Shown: positions 17,482-27,740 of the stretch, piece after piece
Layout of the letters: every line of letters starts with the position of its first letter
Numbering within the stretch: the first letter of the stretch is position 1
Assembly (NCBI RefSeq): GCF_014697475.1
Contig: NZ_JACJRV010000001.1
Location: forward strand, 62,001-126,000
DNA: 64,000 bases
Reading direction: 5' to 3'
Source of the DNA: Nostoc sp. FACHB-152
GTDB lineage: Bacteria > Cyanobacteriota > Cyanobacteriia > Cyanobacteriales > Nostocaceae
Position numbers and translations under genes: made by a program
Notes under the pieces: model-generated
Databases searched by the model: none
What the model was told of the DNA's origin: nothing
What the model saw: the letters and a program-made list of their open reading frames with translations, nothing else

Positions 17482-20400
17482 TTAGTTTTCTTGATGTTCT
17501 TCTGGCTGCATTGGTAAGGTAAAAAAGAATGTACTGCCTTTACCAAGGGTACTTTCTGCCCAAATTTCTCCGCCATGTTGCCGAACGATGCTGCGGCAAA
17601 TTGCCAAACCTAAGCCAGTTCCGCCTTTTTCACGAGAATCACTGGCATCAACTTGATGAAAGCGAGCGAAAATACTTTCTAGGTTATCACTGGGAATACC
17701 CCGTCCTTGATCGCGCACCATGAAGCGTAGAAATGTTCCGGCGTCCTGAGATTGTTGTTGCTCGACTGATAGCTCAATAGTAGAGTTATTGGGAGAGAAT
17801 TTAATTGCATTACTGAGTAAGTTGGTGATTACTTGCAATAACCGATCGCCATCAGCTTCTATTTGGCAGGAATGAGGGGTAAATTTGAGGGTGATATTTA
17901 CCTGATTAGCCATTTCCTGCATTTGAGCGATCGCAGTTTCTATCAAATCACCAATATTGCACAGGTGTTTCTCTAACCGAATTTTGCCAGACTCCAGGCG
18001 TTCTAAATCAAGAATATCGTTAACTAAGCGTACTAAGCGATCAGTTCCTTCAGTGGCAATTTGGATGGTAGCTTCCCCTTCTTCGGAATTAGGATCGATA
18101 ATTTTTTCACTTAAAAGACTGAGGGCGGCTTGCATGGAAGTTAAGGGCGTTCGTAATTCGTGGCTGACAACAGAAATGAATTCAGCTTTCATGCGTTCAA
18201 CTTTGTAGCGTTCTGTAATATCTTCACCAATGCTCATAGTGCCGATTGGTTGCCCTGCCACATCGCGTAAGATTGTGTTATTCCAAGCAATTATGCGTTC
18301 CTCACCCGATTTAGTCACAACCGGATTTTGGTAGTAAGGATGAAAGTTATGTTCTAAAACTTCTCGAAAAATGACTTTTATAGAATTTTGCTGTTCGGGA
18401 TTGAGAAAATCAAACCAGTATTGACCTAATACTTCCTCTGACTCATATCCGGTAAGCTGTAGGAAGAATTGATTTGCATATTCGACGTTGCCGTTAATAT
18501 CTAATCCAATCACAACCAATTGCACATTGTCGAGGAGTGATCGCCATCGCCGATCTGACTCTTGTAATGAAGCTTCTATATGTTTGCGATCGCTAATATC
18601 TAGAACTATACCAAGGGAGCGCAGAGGTTGATTTTGGTCATCGTGAATAGCTTTTCCGCGCGCCATTAACCAATGTATCGAGCCATCAGGATAAACCACT
18701 CGATATTCTGCTTCGTAATCAGTACGGTTTTCGAGAGATTCTTGAAATAGTTGCTCGACGCGCTTCACATCTTCAGGGTGAATACATTTGAGCCAAGCTT
18801 CAACTTTCGGTTTAGCGATATTAGCAGGTAAACCTAGTAGCGTAAAGTGATTTTCATTCCAGATTAAATCTCCACTAGGTAGGTGTAAATCCCAACAGCC
18901 GATGTGAGTCAAATCTATAGCCAATCGCCGTTGTTCTTCACTTTTTTGCAGAGCTGCTTCAAATAGTTTGCGATCGCTAATATCTCGATGCGTACCAATC
19001 ATCCGCAATGGCTTACCGTCTTCATCCCAAACCACAACCTTGCCATAGTTGGCAATCCACTTCCAGTCGCCTGATTTTGTTTGTAAGCGGTAGTCAAAAT
19101 CATAGCGTACTGCACCGTTTTCTAGGTGTTGGGCGAGAATTTCTTTTACCCAGATTATATCTTCAGGATGTACTAACTGTTCCCAAGCAGCAAATGAATG
19201 GGGTAATTCATTCGCTTCATAACCCAACATCTCAAAGTATTGGGGACTGTAATAAACTTCATTGGTGACAATATTCCAATCCCAGATTCCATCGCCAGAT
19301 GCTTCTAGTGCTAGTTGTAAACGTTCTTCACTTTTTCGTAAAGCTTGTTCTACATTTTTTAACTCTGTGATATCCCGCCCTACTGATTGTAATTCAATGA
19401 AATTACCCTGTTGATCAAACAACATTCGATTAACCCACTGCGTCCAGCGAATTTCGCCTTGATTATTAATCACACGATTTTCAATAATCTGCATCGGATT
19501 TTCAATGCTCATTGATTTAATTAATTGATTTACTTTTTCTATGTCTGCCTCATAAATCATGGGACTGTAACTCTGATTAATTAAGTCATCTCTGTTAACG
19601 TTAAAATAGCGGCAGTAAGCATCATTAACAAATAAAATCGTGCTATCTGGTAAAAAACGAGCAATCATTTCTGTTTGGTCTTCAACAATTGCTCGGTAGC
19701 GAATCTCACTTGCTTGTAAAGCTTCTTCGATGCGTTTACGTTCAGTGATATCAACAGCAATACCACCTACTAACTGCTCTCCTGGCAGATTACTAAGAGG
19801 GAAAATATAAACTAAAAATTCACCCATTATTCCATCTGCTTTTAGGAATTTTTGGGTTCTTTGTACTGTTTCCTTACTAGTGGCAACTGCTTGAATATCC
19901 TTCAGATATTGTTGAGATATTTCTGAAGGATAAAGCTCGAAAATATTACTTCCTATTACTTCTTGATTTAATACTTTAAAAGTCTGATAGTAAGTTTTAT
20001 TAGCATAAATTATTTGCCCATTTATGTCTGTAATCCAGGCGCAAGCAGGATTATGATTCATAAACGCTTGAAAGCGTTCTTCACTCTGCCGTAATTGTTG
20101 TTCTATGATGCCACTCCGGACTAATTCTAGTTGCAGTTCTGCTGTTCTTTCTGTAATTCGAGTTTCTAACTGTTCATTTAACTGCTGGAGTGCTATTTCT
20201 GCTTGCTTACGTTCAGTAATTTCTTCACAAACTGTATTAATGCCAATAATTTCATCCCCATTTTTTAGCGGAAAAAAATGCTCTAACCAAGTTCTTTTCA
20301 CTCCTGGTTGAGCAGGCGTTTCTCCGGTAATTTCTACATTTAATAGAGGTTCGCCTATTTCGAGGATGGAATGAAACAGTGGTTCGGCTATATCTGCCAG

Positions 20401-23295
20401 ATTGGGCAGTAATTCTCGCACGGTACGCCCTAAATGAGCTTCTACAGAATGTCCATTGATCTCGGCTAGACGTTGGTTAATTCTGACAAAGCGCAAATTT
20501 GTGTCTATAAAATTTAAGCCGATGGGTGCAGATTGGTAAATTGCTTCGATTTCAGCTAATTGTTGCTGAAGTTGGATTTGGTTATTTTGCAGGATGGCTT
20601 CTGTGCGTTTGCGATCGCTAATATCCCGATAGAAAATACCTAATCCGTCTTGATGCGGGTATGCATGAATTTCTAACCAAACATCATATTCTGAAGGCAC
20701 ATAATAATGATACTCAAAATGTACAGGAATTTGTTCTGTAACTGCCCGTCTGTATTGATATTCAAGATTACTGCCAGCACTAGCCGGCCATGCTTCCCAA
20801 GGTGTTTTTCCTAATACTTCAGAACGAGACTTATTATTGTTAATTTTTTCTCCTGCCGCATTGATATAATTAATTCGCCAATCTTGATCTAAATTAATAA
20901 AAGCATCGCTCATCCTCTCTAAAATGCTAATCAATCTGTCAGAAATTTTCTGAGCTTCTGTTTTAGCTTGTTCTGCTGCAAGGCGCAATTTATTTTCTCG
21001 AACAGCAATTTCTTGGCGAATTTGCGCCATTTTTAAATTAGCTTCTACACGAGCTAATAACTCACGAGTAGAAAAAGGTTTAATTAAGTAATCATCAGCA
21101 CCCCTTTCTAAACCTTCCACCCGTGCTTCTTCCCCTGCACGAGCCGATAAAAGAATGATTGGTAATTCCCGTGTTTGGGGTTGATTGCGTAACTGTTGCA
21201 GCAACCCAAAACCATCAAGTCTGGGCATCATCACATCTGTTAAGACGAGATCGGGCTTACATTTTTCAATAGCAGTTAATGCTGCCATACCATCTGAGGC
21301 TGTTTCGACTACATAGCGTTGTGCTAATAATCGCTGCACATAGTCGCGCATATCAGCATTATCTTCAACTAAAAGGATGCGTAACTTTTGAGCAATTTGA
21401 GAAGCAGGAAAATGGGTAATTTCTTTGTTTAATTCGCTGAGTACTGGCTCTGGAGAAGCATCTTGATTAGTATCTATTAGCCATCGTTCTGCTTCTTCAA
21501 TATAAGCTGAACCTCTTAATGCTGTGGACTCTAGTGTGCGCGATCGCCCCGTTTCTGTAATTGGTAAATGTGCAGATCCAGTGGGAATGGAAACCGTAAA
21601 ACAACTGCCTTGTCCTACCTGACTGGTGACTGTAATATTACCTTTATGCAGTTTGATTAATTCCTGCACTAACGACAACCCAATCCCAGAACCTTCAAAG
21701 CTACGTCCTTGGGAGCTTTTTACACGATAAAAACGCTCAAATAAATGGGGAATTTCTTCAGGTGCAATACCAATACCTGTATCTTCGATAGTTAGCTCAA
21801 CATAGTTATCGTACTCTTTTAAACGAACTATTATTTTACCTACAAGGGTAAATTTAAACGCATTTGATAAAAGGTTAAATATAATTTTTTCCCACATTTC
21901 TTTATCTACATAAATAAATGTAGATAAAGGTGGACAGTCAATTTTGAAAGATAGTCCAGCCCGTTCAATTAAAGATCTAAAAGTGCTGGCAAGATCGGCA
22001 GTAAAAGCCGCTAGATCTGTAGGTTCGTAAACAGCTTCAATTCGTCCGGCTTCAATGCGTGAGAAATCTAGCAATGTATTTACGAGTTTGAGTAACCGTT
22101 GTCCGTTGCGCTGCACAACCTGAATGCGATCGCGCTGAATCCCAGCCAAGGGGTTGTCTGTATCAGCTAAGGCATCTTCTGCCGGTGCCAACATCAAAGT
22201 TAACGGTGTACGAAATTCGTGGGAAACGTTATTAAAAAAGAGGGTTTTAGCGCGATCAATTTCTGCTAATGCTTCTGCCCTTTGGCGTTCAGCTTCATAA
22301 GCCTGTGCTGAAGCCAGTGCTTTAGCTACATTATTCGCAATTAAATCGAAAAATCCCTGATAATTATCATCAAATTTGCGACGCGGGTTGACTCCTAATA
22401 CCAAAAATCCAGCTAAATCGGGTTTTCCTGACTCAGCAATTGGCATAACTAAAGCTTCAGATGAGGCTAGATCGCACGCTTTCCCAGGAAGTTTGCCAAA
22501 ACGCTGTTTTAAATTGTCAATTTTTTCTGCTTGTGCTGTGCGGTTTACTCGCGCTAAATACCAAGGATCGTCTTCCTGAGTTAAATCTACCTGTTCTGGA
22601 CTAGCAGGCGTTCCCTTTTCAATACCGAGAGTTGTCATTAATTTTGCTTGCTTGCCATCTGATAAATATAAAAGTGCAAAAGGGATATCTGCCGAATTTT
22701 GGGATAGTGCTTGGACAGCAAAATTACAAGCTGCTGGGGATGTTTTTGCCTCTGCTGTTTTACTAGCAAGTTCTCGTAAGGTAGAAAGACGGCGATCGGC
22801 TATAACTTGTTCTGTGGTTTCGATACAGGCACAGAAAACACCACCAATCCCTCCACTTTCATCTCTAACAGGGCTATAAGAAAAGGTAAAATAAGTTTCT
22901 TCAATGTAACCGTAGCGATACATTAATAATAAAAAATTCTCAAACCAAGTAGATTCTCCTTTAGTGAAGACATTATCAATCATCGCACCGATCACATCCC
23001 AAATTTCTGCCCAGCAATCTTTGGCGGGTAGTCCTAAAAATTGGGGATGTTTACTAGCACCTAAGATGGGACGGTAAGCATCATTGTAGAGATTGGCATA
23101 TTCAGGCCCCCACCAGACAAACATGGGGTAACGAGAACTCAAAATAAGACTCAGGGTGGTGCGTAAACTTTGCGGCCAGTTTTCGACTGCACCAAGGGGC
23201 GTTTTTGACCAATCATGCGATCGCATCAAATTAGCCATTTCTCCATCACCAGGAAATAGGCTGTTTAAGATATCTGCACGATTTGGTGTCATCAT
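17482..23295 (-). CDS. Giant hybrid multi-PAS sensor histidine kinase with two kinase cores
   Basis: This 1937-residue cytoplasmic hybrid kinase has no evident membrane segment. Order: N-terminal PAS-like domain (about 20-165), GAF-like region (about 170-330), first HisKA with His359 in NNVSHEFRTPLTL, first ATPase domain (470-575, GSGIGLSLVQEL), receiver with Asp687 in LVLTDVMMPRLDG, then about seven PAS/PAC units (about 785-1700, each PAC ending like DITERK or DISDRK). A second HisKA has His1712 in SVVSHELRTPLTS, and the second ATPase domain carries GGTGLGLAICRSI. Two complete cores in one chain around an internal receiver suggest internal phosphotransfer or two sensory inputs. The ligand is unknown. 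The second Met (23292) is an alternative start. Confidence 0.93.
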   Translation of the reverse strand: MMTPNRADILNSLFPGDGEMANLMRSHDWSKTPLGAVENWPQSLRTTLSLILSSRYPMFVWWGPEYANLYNDAYRPILGASKHPQFLGLPAKDCWAEIWDVIGAMIDNVFTKGESTWFENFLLLMYRYGYIEETYFTFSYSPVRDESGGIGGVFCACIETTEQVIADRRLSTLRELASKTAEAKTSPAACNFAVQALSQNSADIPFALLYLSDGKQAKLMTTLGIEKGTPASPEQVDLTQEDDPWYLARVNRTAQAEKIDNLKQRFGKLPGKACDLASSEALVMPIAESGKPDLAGFLVLGVNPRRKFDDNYQGFFDLIANNVAKALASAQAYEAERQRAEALAEIDRAKTLFFNNVSHEFRTPLTLMLAPAEDALADTDNPLAGIQRDRIQVVQRNGQRLLKLVNTLLDFSRIEAGRIEAVYEPTDLAAFTADLASTFRSLIERAGLSFKIDCPPLSTFIYVDKEMWEKIIFNLLSNAFKFTLVGKIIVRLKEYDNYVELTIEDTGIGIAPEEIPHLFERFYRVKSSQGRSFEGSGIGLSLVQELIKLHKGNITVTSQVGQGSCFTVSIPTGSAHLPITETGRSRTLESTALRGSAYIEEAERWLIDTNQDASPEPVLSELNKEITHFPASQIAQKLRILLVEDNADMRDYVQRLLAQRYVVETASDGMAALTAIEKCKPDLVLTDVMMPRLDGFGLLQQLRNQPQTRELPIILLSARAGEEARVEGLERGADDYLIKPFSTRELLARVEANLKMAQIRQEIAVRENKLRLAAEQAKTEAQKISDRLISILERMSDAFINLDQDWRINYINAAGEKINNNKSRSEVLGKTPWEAWPASAGSNLEYQYRRAVTEQIPVHFEYHYYVPSEYDVWLEIHAYPHQDGLGIFYRDISDRKRTEAILQNNQIQLQQQLAEIEAIYQSAPIGLNFIDTNLRFVRINQRLAEINGHSVEAHLGRTVRELLPNLADIAEPLFHSILEIGEPLLNVEITGETPAQPGVKRTWLEHFFPLKNGDEIIGINTVCEEITERKQAEIALQQLNEQLETRITERTAELQLELVRSGIIEQQLRQSEERFQAFMNHNPACAWITDINGQIIYANKTYYQTFKVLNQEVIGSNIFELYPSEISQQYLKDIQAVATSKETVQRTQKFLKADGIMGEFLVYIFPLSNLPGEQLVGGIAVDITERKRIEEALQASEIRYRAIVEDQTEMIARFLPDSTILFVNDAYCRYFNVNRDDLINQSYSPMIYEADIEKVNQLIKSMSIENPMQIIENRVINNQGEIRWTQWVNRMLFDQQGNFIELQSVGRDITELKNVEQALRKSEERLQLALEASGDGIWDWNIVTNEVYYSPQYFEMLGYEANELPHSFAAWEQLVHPEDIIWVKEILAQHLENGAVRYDFDYRLQTKSGDWKWIANYGKVVVWDEDGKPLRMIGTHRDISDRKLFEAALQKSEEQRRLAIDLTHIGCWDLHLPSGDLIWNENHFTLLGLPANIAKPKVEAWLKCIHPEDVKRVEQLFQESLENRTDYEAEYRVVYPDGSIHWLMARGKAIHDDQNQPLRSLGIVLDISDRKHIEASLQESDRRWRSLLDNVQLVVIGLDINGNVEYANQFFLQLTGYESEEVLGQYWFDFLNPEQQNSIKVIFREVLEHNFHPYYQNPVVTKSGEERIIAWNNTILRDVAGQPIGTMSIGEDITERYKVERMKAEFISVVSHELRTPLTSMQAALSLLSEKIIDPNSEEGEATIQIATEGTDRLVRLVNDILDLERLESGKIRLEKHLCNIGDLIETAIAQMQEMANQVNITLKFTPHSCQIEADGDRLLQVITNLLSNAIKFSPNNSTIELSVEQQQSQDAGTFLRFMVRDQGRGIPSDNLESIFARFHQVDASDSREKGGTGLGLAICRSIVRQHGGEIWAESTLGKGSTFFFTLPMQPEEHQEN

Positions 23296-23369
23296 AAGCT
23301 AAGAGTCTGCCAAGGTAACTTTGCGGTAAGCTTTTGTGCCTACACCATTTCACCAAATAAATGATACAA

Positions 23370-23475
23370 ATACAGCATATTGCAGGTAAATGAGATACAG
23401 ATTTTAAGAACAAAGCCATATACCAACAGGCTTTCACCTCTATTGCCTATTGCCTATTGCCTGTTTCCTGCTGTA
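23370..23475 (-). mobile_element. 106-bp MITE-like element A, copy 2 (inverted relative to copy 1)
   Basis: On the minus strand this block is nearly identical to 12934-13039 over 106 bp, with the same TACAGCA/TGCTGTA ends and the same GGCAATA heptamers. It lies in the 243-bp spacer between the GGDEF regulator and the hybrid kinase. It could affect co-transcription of the two genes. Confidence 0.75.
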
Positions 23476-23538
23476 ATTTCTCCTCTGCCCCCCTGCTCCC
23501 CTGCTCCTCTGCACAAGAGCGGCCTATTTGTATCAAAC

Positions 23539-26040
23539 TTAAAGTGAAACTGTATCAGTCGGTGCTGCCAAAATTCGGTTCCGCCCTGCTGCTTTGGCAC
23601 GATAAAGAGCTTCATCTGCCGCATTATAGAGCGTTTGTAAGTCAGTACCGTTTTCACCTGATTCAGCAATGCCGCCACTAAAGGTAACTTGAAAAGATGT
23701 TCCATTAGGTGCTACAAACACATGGCTATTTAATGTTTTAAGTAAGTTATTCAACCGCTTGATGCCATTTTGCTTGGTCATTCCGTACATTCCCACTACA
23801 AATTCCTCACCTCCCCAACGTCCAATGATGTCTTCGCCTCGGAAAGATTGATTGAGTAAGTTTCCAATATAATTGAGAACGCGATCGCCCATATCATGCC
23901 CATATTGGTCATTAACCTGTTTAAATTTGTCTAAATCTAATATTGCTAAACTAAAAGGCTGCTGTTGTCGTTGAGCTAAGTAGAGCGATCTCGTTAAATC
24001 TTGCAGAGCTTTGCGGCGCAAACAGAGTCCTGTAAGTTCATCAAGCTCTCTTGTTGCCCACATTTTTCGTTGCTTTAGGCGAGTTTGCACACGGGTTAAG
24101 AGTTCTTGAGGCACGACTGGCTTATTTAAAAAGTCATCAGCCCCAGCCACAAAACTACGCTGTACGGTTTCCAAATCTGTGTGAGCAGACAAAAAAATCA
24201 CTGGTAAGCAGTTCCAACGCAGATCACTACGAATCACCTGACAAAGTTCAATTCCACTATAATGTGGCAATTTTTCTCCCGGATAAGATGACGTTGCAGA
24301 CTCATACAATTCAATATCTAAAATCAATAAATCAGGATCTTTTTGCTCTAATGTTTGCCAAAACTGTTGTGCTTCGCTTAGTAGTATTACATCGTAGCCA
24401 TAGGGTTCCATCAAAGTACTAAGTAGCCTCAAAAGTGCTGGATCATCATCTAAAATTAATATTCGCGCAATCGACCGAATCGTCTGTTCCAGTACTTGAG
24501 CTACAGCCGCTAAAACTCGATATGGGGCTAGGGGCTTTTGCAAAAAGCAGCGACTTCCCAATCGGGCTGCTTCAACTCGCTTTTCAAAGATTCCCTCGGC
24601 GGTTAATATAATTACGGGAATATTAGAATATTGACGGCTAATAGTTGCGAGAAATTCCAGCCCCGTCTTAACAGAACCTAAAATATTGAGATCAAGCAAA
24701 ATTGCCTGACAAGAAAAGTCATTTAAAAATTTTTCTGCTTTATCTATTGTTGTCACGACTTGCGCTTGCATTCCCCAATTAGATGCTTCTTGGGCAATTT
24801 GTTGTGCTAAGGCTAAGTCATCATCTACAACTAACAACTTCAGGGGCAGGGGAGCAACTATTGTCGCAGAGGATGGCAACGCTGTAGCATCGGCACTAGA
24901 TTCAGTCTCTAAATAACCACCCAACGCTGCAATTAATTTGATTAATGCTTCGATGTCCGAAACTGATGGTGGGTGTGGTTGCTTGAGAATTTGTTGAATC
25001 TGACGGGAAATCTGCGAAGCTTCGTCTAAACCAAAACTGCCTAAAGAACCAACGAGTGTGTGAGCTTCTCGTTCAGCTTGATGTTGCTGTTCTGGTGTGA
25101 GAGTTCCAGATTGTAAAGCAGTTACGGCTTGCTGAATCACAAAGAGGCGATCGCAATAAGACTGCCGACACTCCTGCCAAACTCCCGATAAATCAGGCGT
25201 GACTGAGGAGAAAGAACTTACAGGCAATAATAAATCTTGGTCTTGATAACTTTCCTCAGTTTTATCATGCGTCTTTAACTTATAACCTATTTTATAAATC
25301 GTTTCTAAGGGATCAACTACTCCAGCTTGCTTTAATTTTTGTCGTAAGCCTTTAATCTGCGCGCGTACGGCTCCTTCGGTGGGAGATTCGTCTGATGGCC
25401 ATAAACAATCTAGCAATCGTCTGATACTAAAACTTTGCTCTGGATTTCGCAGAAATAGCTCTAATAGTTCGTATTCTTTCTTATTAAGCGCAATTGGTTG
25501 CTCTCGATAAGTTACTTCACAACTATTGGGACTCAGGCATAATTCACCCCATTTCAATATAGGCGATCGCTCTCCATGCTTACGGCGTAAGAGCGCACGA
25601 ATCCGAGCTAGCAGTTCGTCAAAATCAAAAGGTTTGACTACATAGTCATCGGCTCCCGCATCTAAAGCCATCACCTTACTCGTTGTCGCATCTAAAGCCG
25701 TCATCAATAAAACTGGGGTATCGTGATTAGGATTATGCCGAGAATGGTTTTTGTCCCGCAATTTTTGACAAAACTCAATCCCTGTCAGCTTGGGTAATAT
25801 CCAATCAAGCAAAATTAAGTCGTAAATAAAGATTTGGGCTAACTCCCATCCTGCCTGTCCATCAGTTGCAATCTCTACGTGGTAGTGCTGCTTTACGAGT
25901 ATTTTTTGAAGCAGAGTTGCCAAGCTTTCATCATCTTCTATGCACAGGATCTTCACATCAGAGCTAGGTTTTATGCTGTTTAGCATCATTATATACTTGG
26001 CCGATCTACTGAAAATAGTTACAATCAAACCGTTTAACAT
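23539..26040 (-). CDS. REC-wHTH-HPt-REC-REC-GGDEF response regulator (diguanylate cyclase)
   Basis: This 833-residue regulator has six domains: receiver 1 (Asp79 in LILLDWILPKLTG), OmpR-type winged helix (about 160-255, ALNKKEYELLELFLRNP), HPt (about 290-375, His327 in EREAHTLVGSLGSFG), receiver 2 (Asp450 in AILLDLNILG), receiver 3 (Asp575 in LLILDIEL) and a GGDEF domain (about 665-825). The cyclase signature is GGEEF at 743-747, with an RxxD product-inhibition site (RGED, 734-737) five residues before it. It should therefore make c-di-GMP and bind DNA. The HPt could receive phosphate from the adjacent hybrid kinase. Met18/Met19 (MMLNSIKPSSD, near 25989) are better family starts than 26040, but no ribosome binding site decides. 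Confidence 0.92.
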   Translation of the reverse strand: MLNGLIVTIFSRSAKYIMMLNSIKPSSDVKILCIEDDESLATLLQKILVKQHYHVEIATDGQAGWELAQIFIYDLILLDWILPKLTGIEFCQKLRDKNHSRHNPNHDTPVLLMTALDATTSKVMALDAGADDYVVKPFDFDELLARIRALLRRKHGERSPILKWGELCLSPNSCEVTYREQPIALNKKEYELLELFLRNPEQSFSIRRLLDCLWPSDESPTEGAVRAQIKGLRQKLKQAGVVDPLETIYKIGYKLKTHDKTEESYQDQDLLLPVSSFSSVTPDLSGVWQECRQSYCDRLFVIQQAVTALQSGTLTPEQQHQAEREAHTLVGSLGSFGLDEASQISRQIQQILKQPHPPSVSDIEALIKLIAALGGYLETESSADATALPSSATIVAPLPLKLLVVDDDLALAQQIAQEASNWGMQAQVVTTIDKAEKFLNDFSCQAILLDLNILGSVKTGLEFLATISRQYSNIPVIILTAEGIFEKRVEAARLGSRCFLQKPLAPYRVLAAVAQVLEQTIRSIARILILDDDPALLRLLSTLMEPYGYDVILLSEAQQFWQTLEQKDPDLLILDIELYESATSSYPGEKLPHYSGIELCQVIRSDLRWNCLPVIFLSAHTDLETVQRSFVAGADDFLNKPVVPQELLTRVQTRLKQRKMWATRELDELTGLCLRRKALQDLTRSLYLAQRQQQPFSLAILDLDKFKQVNDQYGHDMGDRVLNYIGNLLNQSFRGEDIIGRWGGEEFVVGMYGMTKQNGIKRLNNLLKTLNSHVFVAPNGTSFQVTFSGGIAESGENGTDLQTLYNAADEALYRAKAAGRNRILAAPTDTVSL

Positions 26041-26333
26041 AGCTTAGGCACTCAATACCATTCGGTTAAGACATCTCTTCGTTAAGACCGCGAGGGGCTT
26101 CAGGCGCAGAGGAGAGGTTACTGTTGATTCTCCCCGGCTGGTTTGCTTGCTTACTGATTTTGAGTATGAGTTCAATTCCGGAAGGAAATCGAATTTGGAT
26201 TGTTTAAGAGTCTGAAAAATTTGTGAATTATTTATGAATAATTTGTAAATGTAAATCAAAGGCAACAATTCTATACTTAAACTTACTCAAGAATTGCGTC
26301 TGATTTAATTGATGATTCTATAGTAAATTGACT

Positions 26334-27548
26334 ATGGTACAGAAATGGCTATCTATTATTGGTATTGGTGAAGATGGATTACCAGGGTTAAGCGCGATCG
26401 CTCGTTCTTTACTTGAGCGTGCTGAAATTATTGTAGGAGGCGATCGCCATTTAGCTATGCTCCCCACAGATGACCAACGGCAAAAAATAGCTTGGGCTTC
26501 TCCTTTTAGCGCATCAGTTGAAGAAGTTATCCGTCGTCGGGGTCAGTCAATCTGCATTTTAGCTAGTGGTGATCCTATGTGTTACGGCATTGGTGCTACC
26601 TTAACGCGGCGCATTCCTGTCTCGGAAATGACGATTATTCCTGCGCCTTCAGCCTTCAGTCTCACCTGCGCTAGGCTGGGATGGTCATTAACTGAAGTCG
26701 ATACTTTAAGTTTGTGCGGTCGTCCACCTTCTTTGCTTCAGTCTTACATTTATCCCAACGCCAAGTTATTGATTTTGAGCGAGGGACAAGAAACACCCAA
26801 AATTGTTGCCCAAATCCTCACAAGTCGCGGCTATGGGGATAGTAAAATCACCCTGTTAGAACGTATGGGTGGGATTCATGAAAGGATTTTAGAAGGTACA
26901 GCAGCCTCTTGGAGTGAAACTGAAGTTGCTGCATTAAATACCATCGCTGTTGATTGTATTGCCGACAGGGGAATTGCGCCTTTATCCAGATTACCAGGAT
27001 TGCCAGATGATGCTTATCATCACGATGGACAACTTACCAAACGCGAAGTCAGGGCAGTTACTTTATCAACCCTAGCACCCTTGCCAGGAGAACTTTTATG
27101 GGATGTCGGCGCAGGTTGTGGTTCAATTTCGATTGAATGGATGCGGACGAATGCTCGGTGTCGGGCGATCGCCATTGAACAAAACGCCTCTAGACTAAAA
27201 TATATTGCTGATAATGCCGCAGCTTTAGGTACACCCAACCTGCAAATCATCGCCGGAAAAGCACCCTCAGCTTTAATAGATTTGCCGACACCAGACGCTA
27301 TCTTTATTGGTGGCGGAGTCACAGCCGCAGGATTATTTGATATTTGTTGGCAAGCATTAAGACCAGGGGGACGTTTAGTTGCAAATGTCGTCACCATAGA
27401 AGGTGAACAAACTTTATTTCAATGGTATGAAAAAGTTGGTGGCAATTTCACTCGCATCGCTATTCAAAGAACAGAACCAATTGGTAAATTTTTAGGTTGG
27501 AAAGCAATGGCTCCTGTTACACAATGGATAGCAATCAAAAATTTGTAA
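26334..27548 (+). CDS. cobL: Precorrin-6Y C5,15-methyltransferase (decarboxylating), CbiE-CbiT fusion
   Basis: This protein of about 404 residues catalyses two methylations (C5 and C15) and the C12 acetate decarboxylation of precorrin-6Y. The N-terminal CbiE-type domain has LSIIGIGEDGLPGLSAIAR and ILASGDPMCYGIGATL. The C-terminal CbiT-type domain begins near residue 215 with TKREVRAVTLSTL and has the SAM motif LLWDVGAGCGSISIEWM. ATG at 26334 is preferred over the TTG at 26328. It is divergent from the GGDEF regulator and separate from the other cob genes. Confidence 0.94.
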   Translation: MVQKWLSIIGIGEDGLPGLSAIARSLLERAEIIVGGDRHLAMLPTDDQRQKIAWASPFSASVEEVIRRRGQSICILASGDPMCYGIGATLTRRIPVSEMTIIPAPSAFSLTCARLGWSLTEVDTLSLCGRPPSLLQSYIYPNAKLLILSEGQETPKIVAQILTSRGYGDSKITLLERMGGIHERILEGTAASWSETEVAALNTIAVDCIADRGIAPLSRLPGLPDDAYHHDGQLTKREVRAVTLSTLAPLPGELLWDVGAGCGSISIEWMRTNARCRAIAIEQNASRLKYIADNAAALGTPNLQIIAGKAPSALIDLPTPDAIFIGGGVTAAGLFDICWQALRPGGRLVANVVTIEGEQTLFQWYEKVGGNFTRIAIQRTEPIGKFLGWKAMAPVTQWIAIKNL

Positions 27549-27611
27549 TTAGTAATTTGTAATTCGTATTGGTTTACGGTTTGGTGATTGGGGGTGTTAA
27601 TCGCAAGTCTT

Positions 27612-27740
27612 ATATAGGAATCCGGTTTGATTACTGAAATACTTGTGTAGAGAGGCAATAGGCAATAGGCAATAGGGAACAGGAAAGAAGGGATAAAAGT
27701 ATACTGAGTTTTTTTCCCAAATCAAATATGAATCCTATAT
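27612..27740 (+). mobile_element. MITE-like element B, copy 1
   Basis: This 129-bp element is bounded by imperfect terminal inverted repeats of about 21 bp (ATATAGGAATCCGGTTTGAT at the left; ATATAGGATTCATATTTGAT when the right end is read inward). It carries GGCAATA heptamers inside. Related copies lie at 50288-50404 and, decayed and inverted, at 57554-57669. It has no coding capacity. Confidence 0.75.
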
